A stretch of 37,771 nt of DNA, taken from contig NZ_RCBY01000057.1 in the NCBI RefSeq assembly GCF_003838195.1, positions 1-37,771 of the forward strand. The letters run 5' to 3'. Shown piece after piece: positions 18,213 through 27,753 of this stretch. The DNA comes from Okeania hirsuta. GTDB lineage: Bacteria; Cyanobacteriota; Cyanobacteriia; Cyanobacteriales; Microcoleaceae. The first letter of the stretch is position 1. Every line of letters starts with the position of its first letter. Made by a program: the position numbers and the translations under genes. The notes beneath the pieces were generated by a model. It searched no databases, was not told the origin of the DNA, and saw only the letters and a program-made list of their open reading frames with translations.

Positions 18213-18936
18213 AATTTAATTAACTAAAACCAGTATATCTAGATGATTTAAAGCAGAACTCAGGAGACACCAATTAGCTTGTAGATAGGGCAGATGAGAG
18301 TGGGAAATTAGACCCCATAAGGCTTAAGGCCAGGAGCCTACTCCTCAGACCAAAGCAAACAAAATCTCCTAACTTCTAAGTTCTAACTTCTGACTTCTGA
18401 CTCTTCGACGTTTGCGCAGCGTCTCCACTAGGACAAAGTTGTAATATTTTACTTTTCTGTATACTGAGCTTTTTTAGAAAGCTTTTATTGACAAAATATC
18501 AATATCCGATGGTTCTGAACAAATATTTATCAAGTCAATTCAATTTCAATATAGGTCAATTATTTTTTACCTATAATATTAATACTGAGAAATCAATTTT
18601 TCCAGAAATTTATCTTAGCTTGAAATAGATATTAATTATATAATTTTTCATTTTCATTAATTACAGAATAGAGAATTAAGCAATCTTGAAACAGGGCAAT
18701 ATCAAGAAAAATAAAAAACTGACTCCTGAGTACTTTTCCTACTAACTAATTACTATCTTTAAATAGACAAGATAATTTAGATACAGATGCTCCTAGAGGA
18801 ACATCTATATCCATATCCACAACAAAAAATTGACAACTAATTAAAGGCAGAAGTAGAACTAAGATTTGCAGCAATTTCACCTTATAGTTAATTTAAGTCA
18901 AAAAAGTTCATCAGTTTTCTTGCTTATTACTTCAAC
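18213..18936. other. Spacer between pdhB and the secD remnant
   Basis: AT-rich and without a recognisable gene. Near 18367-18402 there are repeated CTTCTAA/CTTCTGA words. It should contain any promoter for secD, given that pdhB lies upstream on the same strand. Confidence 0.4.
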
Positions 18937-19920
18937 TTAAACTTGCATTGCCACCATTTTTTGTACTGCTTCAACAATCTGCTCTGGTTGTACAATTGTC
19001 AATCTTTCTAGCGTACCATTATAAGGTGTCGGAATATCTTGTGAAGATAAACGTAGAACTGGTGCATCTAGTTCATCAAATAACCTCTCATTAATTGAGG
19101 CAATTAACTCAGCACCAATACCACCTGTTTTCATACACTCTTCGACAATAATTACCCGGTGAGTTTTCCGAATAGAAGCACCAATAGTTTCAAAATCTAG
19201 AGGTTTGAGGGATATTAAGTCTATTACCTCTGGGTCATAACCCTGTTTTTCCAAACTTTTTACTGCTTGGGTGACGTGGTGACGCATCCGAGAGTAGGTC
19301 AAAATAGTTACATCTTTTCCTGTCCGTACCACTTCCGCTTTGTCTATAGGTAACAAATATTCCTCTTCTGGCAAGTCTTCCTTCAGATTGTAAAGGAGGA
19401 CGTGCTCAAAAAATAAGACCGGATTATCATCACGGATAGCTGCTTTGAGTAAACCTTTAGCATTGTAGGGGGTTGAGCAAGCTACTATTTTCAGACCAGG
19501 AACAGCTTGAAAGTATGCTTCTAATCTTTGGGAATGCTCTGCACCTAACTGGCGACCTACACCACCAGGGCCACGAATAACTAATGGTATTTTGAAGTTA
19601 CCACCAGAGGTATAGCGCAACATTCCAGCATTATTAGAAATTTGGTTGAAGGCTAATAGTAAAAAGCCCATATTCATGCCTTCAATAATGGGTCTTAACC
19701 CAGTCAAAGCTGAACCTATGGCCATTCCTGTGAAGCTATTTTCTGCAATGGGAGTATCAAGGACACGCAGTTCCCCATATTTTGCATAAAGGTCTTTGGT
19801 AACTTTGTACGAGCCTCCATATTGACCCACATCTTCACCAAGAACATATACAGTCTGGTCACGGGTCATTTCTTCATCAATGGCTGCACGGAGAGCATTA
19901 AATAATAAAGTTTGTGCCAT
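18937..19920 (-). CDS. pdhB: Pyruvate dehydrogenase E1 component, beta subunit
   Basis: A 327-residue beta subunit of the thiamine-diphosphate E1 enzyme, which with the alpha subunit decarboxylates pyruvate and acetylates the lipoyl group of E2 to feed acetyl-CoA synthesis. Family features are the N-terminal [26 protein letters not shown] (ThDP-binding Glu region), [30 protein letters not shown] and a transketolase C-terminal domain beginning near residue 200 ([27 protein letters not shown]). It is complete and of usual length. It is the first gene of the pdhB-secD-secF series on the minus strand. An IS200/IS605 remnant begins about 110 bp before its ATG, so that element now sits in its promoter region. 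Confidence 0.96.
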   Translation of the reverse strand: MAQTLLFNALRAAIDEEMTRDQTVYVLGEDVGQYGGSYKVTKDLYAKYGELRVLDTPIAENSFTGMAIGSALTGLRPIIEGMNMGFLLLAFNQISNNAGMLRYTSGGNFKIPLVIRGPGGVGRQLGAEHSQRLEAYFQAVPGLKIVACSTPYNAKGLLKAAIRDDNPVLFFEHVLLYNLKEDLPEEEYLLPIDKAEVVRTGKDVTILTYSRMRHHVTQAVKSLEKQGYDPEVIDLISLKPLDFETIGASIRKTHRVIIVEECMKTGGIGAELIASINERLFDELDAPVLRLSSQDIPTPYNGTLERLTIVQPEQIVEAVQKMVAMQV

Positions 19921-20029
19921 CTAAGGGTTTGATTATATGAATGTTAGCTAACAGTTCCCACACTAATCTCACAATCAGAAATGGGCTTCTCATTGACTTG
20001 ACCTAATTGGTTAGGACACAGCTTGACAC

Positions 20030-21080
20030 TCTCACCGTAAATAAGTGCGATTATAACGGGAGATTCTTGTATCACAGATTCTTAACTAGATAACAAATCA
20101 AACAAGTTGAATTGCAACCCCGTCAGACCATCTCCACAAGCTTTTTCTTCAACCGTGTGCCCCACGGCTATTAATCCTCTGTTTCTGATTACTTTTGCAG
20201 CAGCTACATCACAATTAGTTTGATCTCCGCAACTGCTACAAATATGTTTTCTATCAGAGAGTTTTTTCTTTTCAATCTGCCCACACTTAGGACATTCTTG
20301 AGATGTGTAATTTTTATCAACTTTTGCGTAATACTTATTGCCTACTGGATTATCTGGTACTGACTCTGATGAAGCAAAAGTAATCATCAAATAATAACCA
20401 CTAGTTTTTTTGACTATTCTAGCTTGTTTAGCTTCCATTCCTTCAGGGTAAGGTCTGCTTTGCCTTAATTTAATCCACCCCAGTTGAGGTAAGTTGAATC
20501 TACTGCAACCTAAACAATTTTTCAGCATAGCAGGAAAAACAAAGCTTCTCATCCTTTTCTTGAATCTAGGGAAGCCTTTACCTAAACTTTTCATCTGAGA
20601 AAATCCCCGTTCTAAAGTCTTCAGAGTTTGCTGTAAAACTTGAGCATTAAGTGACTTTAATTTAGGATTAGTCTTCTTAGCTATTGTTAGGCTTTTAGCC
20701 TGATTATGATAGTTAGGATAAGGGGCATTAGCAGGTATAATATATTCAGTTAGGATGGAGCAACTACTGATTGGTGACTTTCTTGAAACACACCAGTCTT
20801 TACGCTCTCTCAAAGCGTAATTGTACACACTCTTACAAACATCAAGAATATGATTAATATCTATTTCTTGCTGTCTAGTTGGCTTAAGTTTGTACTGGTA
20901 AGTTAAAGTCATCAAAGGTTGAAAATTAAACGTTAATAACTATATCATAACTGAGACTGGATTGATTAGCCCTCGGCTCTAATTTGTGGATTGAAATTCA
21001 TTAGGGGCTGTCTGCGTGGGAAACCCAGGCAGTTTCTACGCCTCGTCTCACCGCTAAATCTCGCGATTATAGCAGGAGTC
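20030..21080 (-). mobile_element. IS200/IS605-type element remnant bounded by 35 bp direct repeats
   Basis: Two similar stretches flank the tnpB remnant in the same orientation: 20030-20066 (CTCACCGTAAATAAG, then GCGATTATAACGGGAG) and 21046-21080 (CTCACCGCTAAATC, then GCGATTATAGCAGGAG). Inside the right-hand copy is an imperfect hairpin, CTGCGTGGG/CCCAGGCAG (about 21011-21031), of the kind found at IS200/IS605 ends. No tnpA is present, so this was a tnpB-only element. The stretch 3' of tnpB on the minus strand is where an omega-RNA would lie, but I cannot identify one with confidence. Confidence 0.6.
20082..20915 (-). pseudogene. TnpB (IS200/IS605 OrfB) with the RuvC-I/II core deleted
   Basis: A 277-codon open frame. 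It starts with the TnpB N-terminal domain (LTYQYKLKPTRQQE, CKSVYNYALRERKDW) and runs to YYLMITFASSESVPDNPVG (about residue 193). It then passes directly to KYYAKVDKNYTSQECPKCG, the zinc ribbon (CPKC, CSSC) and the third RuvC segment (CDVAAAKVI). Full-length relatives are about 400 residues. The missing block would hold the first catalytic Asp and the Glu of the RuvC nuclease site. The protein cannot therefore be an active RNA-guided nuclease, although the frame is still open. Either a clean in-frame deletion occurred, or a shortened derivative has been kept for binding (inference). It is transcribed divergently from dnaA, 0.9 kb away, and toward pdhB's promoter in the same orientation. Confidence 0.85.
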
Positions 21081-21853
21081 CTCTTTCAATATTTCCGATA
21101 GAGCTTTGTCGATCAAATTCTCCTCTAGCAAGTAAGCCCACTTTCAATGTCGGGTTTTTGAGTTAGTTAGATGCTAATATTAACCTTTTACTGGATTGTC
21201 TGAGCAGCTTTAATTGCTAATTTTACTATATTAATTTGATCCGGTTTTAATTTATTCTCATTCCTATACTTCATTAACTAACTTATTTGATCATTCTCAG
21301 TCCCAAATTTTGATTTACTAATTTATCCTCCCTACCCTTCTTTCTGCTTGTAGGTAGTAGCTTGTAGGTGTAGCACACCGCAGTTAAAAATTGGGTTATT
21401 AACCCCACAACTCACGCGCATTGTCTACAACTTTAGTTAGGGTTAATCAGAAGGTGTTAGGTTTTAGCCCACATTCCGCACTTCAAGAGCGTATCATTAA
21501 AAGTAGTATATGAATCTGTAGCTTGGTAAGTATTTATACTATGCAAATCATCTATACTATGCAAATCATCTCAATACTTTTTTCGTTGATCAAATTCCTA
21601 GTAAAAAATTTACGCATAAATACTTGCTCTGATGATGACTCAATCACGGCAGCTATAATTTTCTTCTAAAATTCTGTCTCCTGTCTCCTGTCTCCTGACT
21701 CCTTCTTCGGTTGCTACATTTTGTGGTGCGGAATGTGGGTTTTAGTAGCACGGTAAGCTTTTTTCACCACCTACGAACTACGACCTACAATCTACGACCT
21801 TCTTTAAATATTTAATTAATTTTTATTTGTATTCATATAAAAAGAGCTTAGCA
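21081..21853. other. dnaA upstream spacer
   Basis: No gene and no DnaA box. It contains a perfect tandem pair of 18 bp (TATACTATGCAAATCATC at 21535-21552 and 21553-21570), a CCTGTCT heptamer array (21674-21700), and two copies of the dispersed ACATT(TTGTGGTG)CGGAATGTGGG repeat (21469-21490 inverted; 21713-21742). The paired 18-mers about 285 bp before dnaA could be a regulator site, but this is a guess. Confidence 0.5.
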
Positions 21854-23221
21854 GTGGAAATTTCTCTTGATAATTTGTGGAACCAAGTTTTAGAAAGATT
21901 GCAATTACAATTAAGCCGACCTACTTTTGAAACATGGATTAAAACAGCCAATGCCCAACAACTAGAAAATAATTGTTTGGTAATTTGTACACCTAACCCT
22001 TTTGCTCGAAATTGGTTACAGAAATACTATGTAAAAACTATTGCTGATGTTGTACATGATATTCTCGGTCATCCTGTAGAAATTTACCTAACTACGACAG
22101 TGGGAGAAAGTGTGGGTAAAGATAATTCAGAACTTATATGGTCTGAAAATAAGGTTGCCGATCTTTCAGAAAGTTTATCTAATCAAAAGCCTAAACCAGC
22201 AAATCTAAATCCGAAATATATGTTTTCTAGGTTTGTTGTGGGTCCGAATAATCGTATGGCTCATGCAGCTTCTTTAGCAGTAGCAGAATCTCCAGGAAGA
22301 GAGTTTAATCCTTTATTTTTATGTGGTGGAGTAGGTTTAGGAAAAACTCATTTAATGCAAGCTATAGGTCATTATCGTTTGGATATTTTTTCTGATTCTC
22401 AAATATTTTATGTTTCTACGGAAAAGTTTACTAATGATTTAATTGCTGCTATTCGTAAAGATAGCCTCCAAAGTTTTAGAGAACATTATCGAACTGCCGA
22501 TGTTTTGTTAGTAGATGATATTCAATTTATTGAGGGCAAAGAATATACCCAAGAAGAGTTTTTTCATACTTTTAATACTTTGCATGAAGCTGGCAAACAA
22601 GTAGTATTGGCTTCCGATAGACCTCCTAATCAAATTCCTAGTTTACAAGAACGTCTTTGCTCTCGGTTTTCTATGGGATTAATTGCTGATATTCAAGCTC
22701 CAGACCTGGAAACTAGGATGGCAATTTTACTGAAAAAATCTGAGTATGAAAATATGATTTTGCCTAGGGATGTAATAGAGTATATCGCCTCTAGATATCC
22801 TTCAAATATTCGGGAGTTGGAAGGTGCTTTGACTAGGGTTGTTACTTATATTTCTATTTCAGGTTTGCCGATGACTGTAGAGAATGTCGCACCTATTTTA
22901 AATCCACAAAATGAAAAATTAGAGGCATCTCCAGAAGCAGTTATTAAGGCTGTTTCAGAAGTTTTTAATGTGTCTATAGAAGATTTAAAAGGAAGTTCTA
23001 GAAAACGAGAAATTACTTTGGCCAGACAAGTTGGAATGTTTTTGATGCGACAACATACTGATTTAAGTCTGCCAAAAATTGGGGAGTTTTTTGGTGGAAA
23101 GGACCATACAACTGTTATATATAGTTGCGATAAGATTGCCCAGCTACAAAAGAATGATTTAAACTTAGGCCAAACTCTCAGGCAGTTGAGCGATCGGATT
23201 AATTTTTCTAGTCGTCATTAA
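21854..23221 (+). CDS. dnaA: Chromosomal replication initiator DnaA
   Basis: The initiator AAA+ ATPase that binds DnaA boxes and opens the origin. From the chosen GTG start it is 455 residues beginning V(M)[19 protein letters not shown], which is the normal cyanobacterial N-terminus. An earlier TTG at 21827 would add nine unlikely residues. Domain I covers about 1-85. The AAA+ module follows, with Walker [14 protein letters not shown], Walker [10 protein letters not shown] and sensor 2 [12 protein letters not shown]. Domain IV ends the protein with the DnaA-box-binding signature [20 protein letters not shown] and [10 protein letters not shown]. All motifs are intact. The candidate origin lies 0.4 kb downstream. 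dnaN, often near dnaA, is also downstream but separated by about 3 kb of insertion-sequence debris. Confidence 0.96.
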   Translation: MEISLDNLWNQVLERLQLQLSRPTFETWIKTANAQQLENNCLVICTPNPFARNWLQKYYVKTIADVVHDILGHPVEIYLTTTVGESVGKDNSELIWSENKVADLSESLSNQKPKPANLNPKYMFSRFVVGPNNRMAHAASLAVAESPGREFNPLFLCGGVGLGKTHLMQAIGHYRLDIFSDSQIFYVSTEKFTNDLIAAIRKDSLQSFREHYRTADVLLVDDIQFIEGKEYTQEEFFHTFNTLHEAGKQVVLASDRPPNQIPSLQERLCSRFSMGLIADIQAPDLETRMAILLKKSEYENMILPRDVIEYIASRYPSNIRELEGALTRVVTYISISGLPMTVENVAPILNPQNEKLEASPEAVIKAVSEVFNVSIEDLKGSSRKREITLARQVGMFLMRQHTDLSLPKIGEFFGGKDHTTVIYSCDKIAQLQKNDLNLGQTLRQLSDRINFSSRH

Positions 23222-23599
23222 AGATTGTTTCTAATGTGAATGTAAAAAAATGAATCGGGAGTTAGTACTCAGGGATTGGGAAAAATGATTTTCTATTTAT
23301 ACTGGAATCAAGGTTTTTCTTAACTACTTAAAAAAATTAATGGAGCAGTATTTTTTTAAACTGATATAATACTTTCCCTAGATGGTCTAAGTTACTTACT
23401 TCTATTGACATTTTCTCCTCTTTTTTGATCTTCACCTCTTGTCTAGAATTACAGTTTGAGGTTTTTTTTCTTGAGTCTAAATACTTACTCAAGTCCCCCC
23501 TGTTTATGTACTACATTTTGTCGTGCGGAATGTGGGTTTCAATATTTTCAAGTTTCTGAGTTCATAGATTGTATGAATAACATAATACAGGAGAACAAA

Positions 23600-23695
23600 A
23601 ATTAAGTTTTCCACAGGTTTTCCACAGGGTATTTATTGATGAAATCATCGATATAATAGGGATTTTTTGGGTTTTCCACATTTTCCACAGATATT
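23600..23695 (+). promoter_or_regulatory. oriC: Putative oriC: cluster of four exact DnaA boxes
   Basis: TTTTCCACA, a common cyanobacterial form of the DnaA box, occurs exactly four times in the same orientation within 83 bases: 23607-23615, 23618-23626, 23672-23680 and 23681-23689. The 45 bases between the two pairs are AT-rich (ATTTATTGATG, ATATAATAGGGATTTTTT) and include ATCATCGAT. Location next to dnaA supports an origin of replication. The boxes end only 25 bp before the first IS5-family terminal repeat. Upstream, 23222-23599 has no gene but holds a copy of the dispersed CGGAATGTGGG repeat (about 23472-23540). Extra boxes may have been lost or displaced by the insertion. Confidence 0.8.
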
Positions 23696-23713
23696 AACTT
23701 GAGATTTTATTAC

Positions 23714-24823
23714 GGCTTTGTTGCGGCTTTGTTGCGATCGCAACACTCCCCTGCGAGAGAAATTAATTAGAATTCTACTTTATAGCTTTCTGGCTTACAG
23801 TTCTGTATCATACGATTAAGTATAGACCATTGTATGAACAACTCCACTGCTTGAGTATCAAATTTTCGTTGTCGCAACTTGCCTCCAAATATCACTTTGA
23901 GCCTCAACATTGTTGTCTCAGATAAGGAGCACCGATGGTATCCACTCTCACGTTTCCATTTTTTACGTCCCACTCTACGAATCTCTCTAAGATTGGAGTC
24001 CCTGGGATGAGCTGGAGCCTTACAGTTGCCATGATGCCAGATGATTGCATTTTTACGGGGTGGTATGGTTGGTTTTGCTCCCCTGTTACTGGCCTCAAGG
24101 TAACACTTGCATTGATCATAGGCTCCATCACCAAAGACTTGCCTAATCTCACCTTCTACTCCCTCCAATCAGTCGGAAAATACTTGATCGTCACTAACTA
24201 TTGTTAGTTGTGACCACGGCACTAACAATCTCTCCAGTTGCTTCATTGACGCCCAGATGCAATTTACGCCATGTCCGACGTTTGCTTATACCATGAACTC
24301 TTGTTTTCAATTCTCCCTCTCCATACACTTTTACCCCTGTAGAGTCTACGACTAGATGCATGGCCTCTTGGGCGACGGGGTGGGACTACTGGTATTTCAA
24401 TATTCAATTTACTCAGGCGACGGGACAAGATACTGTGATCTGGTACTGGTAGCTCTAATTCCATTAAGGTAAATATAGATTCCAACAATCCCTCGGTTTG
24501 TCGTCCTGCCAAGTTAAATAGAGTAGCCAGGGTGGCCATTAATTCAATAGCGACGTTACTGTAGGTGTTAGATGCCCCCCGACATCCAGTTTTTTCTTGG
24601 TTTAGCCACTGCTCTATGACTTAATCACGCTCGCCAAAATGTCAGATTCCCCCTTTGTTTCAAAGAAGCATCATATTCAGACCAATTGCTTACTCTATAA
24701 CGAGACTTGGACTTAGACTTTGGTTTAGACTTACTCATCTCTGGATTAGGATTTTGGTTTTTTGTGCCACTTACAGGTATTTTTACCCTAATTCCTCTTT
24801 TTTGTTTTTTGTGCAACAAAGCC
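23714..24823 (-). mobile_element. IS5-family (IS903-like) insertion sequence, broken transposase
   Basis: The terminal repeat GGCTTTGTTGC occurs at 23714-23724 and again in tandem at 23725-23735. Its complement GCAACAAAGCC is at 24813-24823, giving an element of about 1.1 kb. The transposase runs on the minus strand in pieces. The N-terminus is YRVSNWSEYDASLKQRG (about 24730-24625). Then comes EQWLNQEKTGCRGASNTYSN, continuous with LATLFNLAGRQTEGLLESIF to about 24370. Next is VDSTGVKVYGEGELKTRVHG and RRTWRKLHLGVNEATGEIVS in a shifted frame, and finally VFGDGAYD to the C-terminus with the E-containing segment IRRVGRKKWKRESGYHRCS (stop at 23767). At least one stop and two frameshifts break it, so it is inactive by itself. 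It sits directly beside the DnaA-box cluster. Confidence 0.88.
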
Positions 24824-24832
24824 CTTAAAAGG

Positions 24833-25421
24833 AGTAGTTTTTACCCTTGATGCTTTACACTGCCAAAAAAAACCGTGGCGGGAATTATCGAAACTCAAAA
24901 TGATTATTTAGTCAAAGTTAAAAGGAATCAACCATTATTATATGCACAAATAGAACAGCAAGTTAAATCAAGCAAAACCGTTAAAAGGTATATAAATGAC
25001 GAAAAAACTAGAAATCGCAAGACCATAACAGAAGTAGAGGTTTTTCATATACCGAATAATCTTGATGATTTATGGCAAGATGCAGGTTGTGTAATCAGAG
25101 TCAAACCCAGTGGTAATCGTGGGTCAAAATCAGTAGAAAGTATCAGTTATTACCTTTGCTCTCTCTCAGGGTTATCTGCTAGTCTAGGGTCTGGGATTCG
25201 AGGACATTGGTTAATTGAAAATCAACTAAATTGGGTAAAGGATGTAATTTGAGAAGAAGATTTCAGTCCTCAAAAATCAGGCTTTTCTGCCATCAATTTG
25301 TCGATGAGCGAAAACTTGGGTGTTAACTCTACTAAGGATACATGGTTTTGCTGGAATTAAAGCAGCGAAGCGCGTACTTGAGTAATCATCTCAAATATAT
25401 ACTTTCTGTTTGTACTTAAGT
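24833..25421 (+). pseudogene. ISAs1-family transposase, C-terminal remnant
   Basis: Starting abruptly after the IS5 end, the sequence reads LTLDALHCQKKTVAGIIETQ and VKVKRNQPLL, the post-catalytic region of ISAs1 (H-repeat) transposases. It continues to IRGHWLIENQLNWVKDVI, where a TGA at 25250-25252 replaces a sense codon. It then reads EEDFSPQKSGFSAIN, and in another frame TWVLTLLRIHGFAGIKAAKR, ending near 25421. The N-terminal half is absent, so the fragment is dead. Its abrupt start next to the IS5 terminal repeat suggests the IS5 copy inserted into, or deleted, an older ISAs1 copy. Confidence 0.85.
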
Positions 25422-25644
25422 GTGGTATTAAATCGATTTTTTGATCTGAATTAATATGAAGTTGCGATCACACAGCAGAGGGCAATTTCTGGGTTAGTTT
25501 GACATTGGTTGGTGGCGATAGTACTACACACCGCGACGCGATCGCACTGCTTTGCATCACAAAAAATGGCCAGTTAAGCTAATATTAGGCCAAACTTGGG
25601 GTAAAGTCTGCTCATGACTCTATAAGTCTACACCTAGAGTGAGA

Positions 25645-25868
25645 ATGAAACAGCCCTGCCCTCCTGGCAGGGGAGCGTCGGGAGGAAAACCAATCAACCC
25701 ATGCGGTTCTTAAAATAATGTGCTATTCTCAAAAGAATAAAGCTGCTGGGGTAGCAGTTTCAGTCTGTGGAGCGACCGTAAGGCCAAAAAGAGCTTCGAT
25801 CTTGGAGGCAGGTGCTATGTTAGCGCAGCTCCTCTGTCAAGAGGCAGCAGAAGGTCTCTATGAGTGAT
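25645..25868 (+). pseudogene. IS200/IS605 end plus tnpB C-terminal fragment
   Basis: GAATGAAACAGCCCTGCC begins an end-like stretch with a hairpin CCCTGCC/GGCAGGG (about 25664-25683). Downstream, 25742-25868 encodes only the last residues of a TnpB: VSVCGATVRPKRAS, then LAQLLCQEAAEGLYE and stop. The same tail, CGATVRPEGSK...LAQLLCQEAIE, is found in the larger remnant at 34092-34640, so both came from one element family. No catalytic region remains. The surrounding 25422-25644 and 25869-25978 show no gene, apart from a HIP1 site near 25547. Confidence 0.65.
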
Positions 25869-25978
25869 TTTAGGGAATCCCGCGTTGTCGCTTAAGCACA
25901 ACGTCGGCAGAATGTTAAGTTAGAAGTCTACATTACTTAACCTAAGAATTTTAGAATTTAAGTCCCTGTTGACATCCT

Positions 25979-26000
25979 CCCCGCACCTGAAGGTGCGGGG
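25979..26000. repeat. GC-rich 10 bp stem hairpin of IS200/IS605-end type
   Basis: CCCCGCACCT and AGGTGCGGGG form a perfect stem with a two-base GA loop, preceded by GTTGACATCCT. From family knowledge, this arrangement (TTGACA..CCTCCCC-hairpin) is common at the ends of cyanobacterial tnpB elements. It lies 200 bp before dnaN and could also affect dnaN transcription. The following 26001-26199 is AT-rich and presumably carries the dnaN promoter. Confidence 0.6.
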
Positions 26001-26199
26001 ATTTTCACACTCATGTGAAAATTTCCTCTTTCGTCAAGTCTCCTCATCAGATTTTTCTGTAACAATTCGCTTAACAATTGTTCTTCAGACCTTATTACAC
26101 TGACTATAAAAAGCTATCCTTCTAGGGTGCAGCTTTAAACCCAAATTATTGGTAAATTTTTTTTAAAGCTTCTAGTTCCAGTAATAATAGTAAACTCCA

Positions 26200-27363
26200 A
26201 TGAAATTAACTTGTACTCAAAGTGACTTAAATAGTAATCTTTCTCTGGTCAGTCGTGCAGTTCCTTCTCGCCCTAACCACCCAGTATTGGCAAATGTTTT
26301 ATTAATAGCAGATGTAGAAAATCAACGCTTAGAATTAACAGGGTTTGACTTAAGTTTAGGTATTCGTTCAAATTTTCCGGCAGTTGTAGAAACAGGTGGG
26401 AGTTTTACTTTACCGGCCAAATTATTTAATGATATTGTCTCCAGATTACCAGATGGTAATATTACCATTGATGATGATGAAGGGGAAGCGATCGCCACTC
26501 TTACTTCTACATCTGGTCGTTATCAAGTTAGAGGTATGGGAGGAGAGGAATATCCGGAATTACCAGATGTGGAAGGTGGGGAGGTTGTCAATTTACCACC
26601 GGAAGCTTTGATTAATGGTTTGAGAGGAACTTTATTTGCCACAAGTCCTGATGAAACAAAACAAGTGTTAACAGGAGTACATTTAAAAGTACAAAAAGAT
26701 GGTTTAGAATTTGCAGCAACTGATGGTCATAGATTAGCAATTGTTAAGACTGAAAGTGTGGCACCAGAGGGTGAGTCAGAAGTAGAAGAGATTGAAGAAA
26801 TTGAAGAGTTTGAAGTAACAATTCCTGCAAAAGCTTTACGAGAGGTTGAACGAATGATTGGAATGCGTCAATCATCTGAAGCTGTTGCCTTGAGATTTGA
26901 TGAAGGTCAGGTAATTTTTGAGCTAGGAGAACAATGTTTAACGAGTAGAAAATTGGAGGGTCAATATCCAGCTTACGGACAATTATTACCTGATAAGTTT
27001 ACTAATCAAATTAATGTTAATAGGAAAGAATTTTTAGGAGCGGTGGAAAGAATTGCTGTTTTGGCTGACCAAAAGAATAATATTTTGAAGTGTTCTATTG
27101 ATAGTGTTAATCAGGAGATTTCTTTATCTGTAGATGCTCAAGATGTTGGTAGTGGTAGAGAGTCTATGGCAGCACAAATTTCTGCTGATGAACCGGAAGA
27201 AATTGCTTTTAATGTGAAATATTTGATTGAAGGGTTAAAGGCTATTCCTTCAGCTTCAGAAATTTCAATTCAGTTAAATACTGCTACAAGTCCGGTGGTT
27301 TTAAATCCATTGGGTGGGGTGAAAATGACTTATTTAATTATGCCTGTTCAGTTGAGAAATTAG
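26200..27363 (+). CDS. dnaN: DNA polymerase III beta subunit (sliding clamp)
   Basis: A 387-residue clamp that forms a dimeric ring on DNA and tethers polymerase III. Three clamp domains can be followed: 1-125 (MKLTCTQSDLNSNLSLVSRA, NHPVLANVLL), 130-255 (LRGTLFATSPDETKQVLTGV, AATDGHRLA) and 260-387 (FLGAVERIAVLADQKNN, ending YLIMPVQLRN, the usual C-terminal motif). An acidic stretch (EGESEVEEIEEIEEFE, about 190-205) sits in the second domain and is somewhat longer than in many relatives. The protein looks intact. It is on the same strand as dnaA, but transcription from dnaA is unlikely to reach it through about 3 kb of insertion-sequence remnants, so it should have its own promoter. Confidence 0.96.
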   Translation: MKLTCTQSDLNSNLSLVSRAVPSRPNHPVLANVLLIADVENQRLELTGFDLSLGIRSNFPAVVETGGSFTLPAKLFNDIVSRLPDGNITIDDDEGEAIATLTSTSGRYQVRGMGGEEYPELPDVEGGEVVNLPPEALINGLRGTLFATSPDETKQVLTGVHLKVQKDGLEFAATDGHRLAIVKTESVAPEGESEVEEIEEIEEFEVTIPAKALREVERMIGMRQSSEAVALRFDEGQVIFELGEQCLTSRKLEGQYPAYGQLLPDKFTNQINVNRKEFLGAVERIAVLADQKNNILKCSIDSVNQEISLSVDAQDVGSGRESMAAQISADEPEEIAFNVKYLIEGLKAIPSASEISIQLNTATSPVVLNPLGGVKMTYLIMPVQLRN

Positions 27364-27368
27364 CTGTT

Positions 27369-27690
27369 AACTGAATTTTGCCCCCCTAGCCCCCCAACTT
27401 TGGGGGGAATAAGAGTCAATTTGCTTCTAAAAGTCCCCCAAAATTGGGGGATTTAGGGGGCTTGGATGTAGCAAATTTCTCAAGCAACCTCTAATGCAGA
27501 TTAGTTGGAAACTTTTGCTAGGAATTTTCCCCTAAACTTCCTTCAAAAATTATTTGACTGATAACTGATAACTGATAACTGATAACTGATAACTGAATTT
27601 TGCCCCCCTAGCCCCCCAACTTTGGGGGGAATAAGAGTCAATTTGCTTCTAAAAGTCCCGAAAATTGGGGTATTTAGGGGGCTTGGATGA
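27369..27690. repeat. Duplicated C/G-run hairpin element and ATAACTG heptamer array after dnaN
   Basis: A segment of about 100 bp (AACTGAATTTTGCCCCCCTAG..., 27369-27468) is repeated at 27591-27690, with small differences at the right end. Each copy contains CCCCCCAACTTTGGGGGG and a second C-run/G-run pair (CCCCCAAAATTGGGGG in the first copy). Two nested hairpins are thus possible, which could act as terminators for dnaN. Between the copies is a perfect heptamer array ATAACTG x5 (27561-27595). No gene is present in 27364-27753. Confidence 0.8.
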
Positions 27691-27753
27691 GGTAATTATC
27701 AATTATTCATTATCCATTATCAATTAATTAAACAACTACTTAATAGACTTATT

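Noticed and set aside
21827-21853. TTG start giving a longer DnaA
   Set aside because: The extra nine residues do not fit the family, whereas GTG at 21854 gives the usual EISLDNLW start.
25979-26000. Intrinsic terminator before dnaN
   Set aside because: The hairpin has the sequence context of an IS200/IS605 end and no upstream intact gene needs a terminator; a T run is short.
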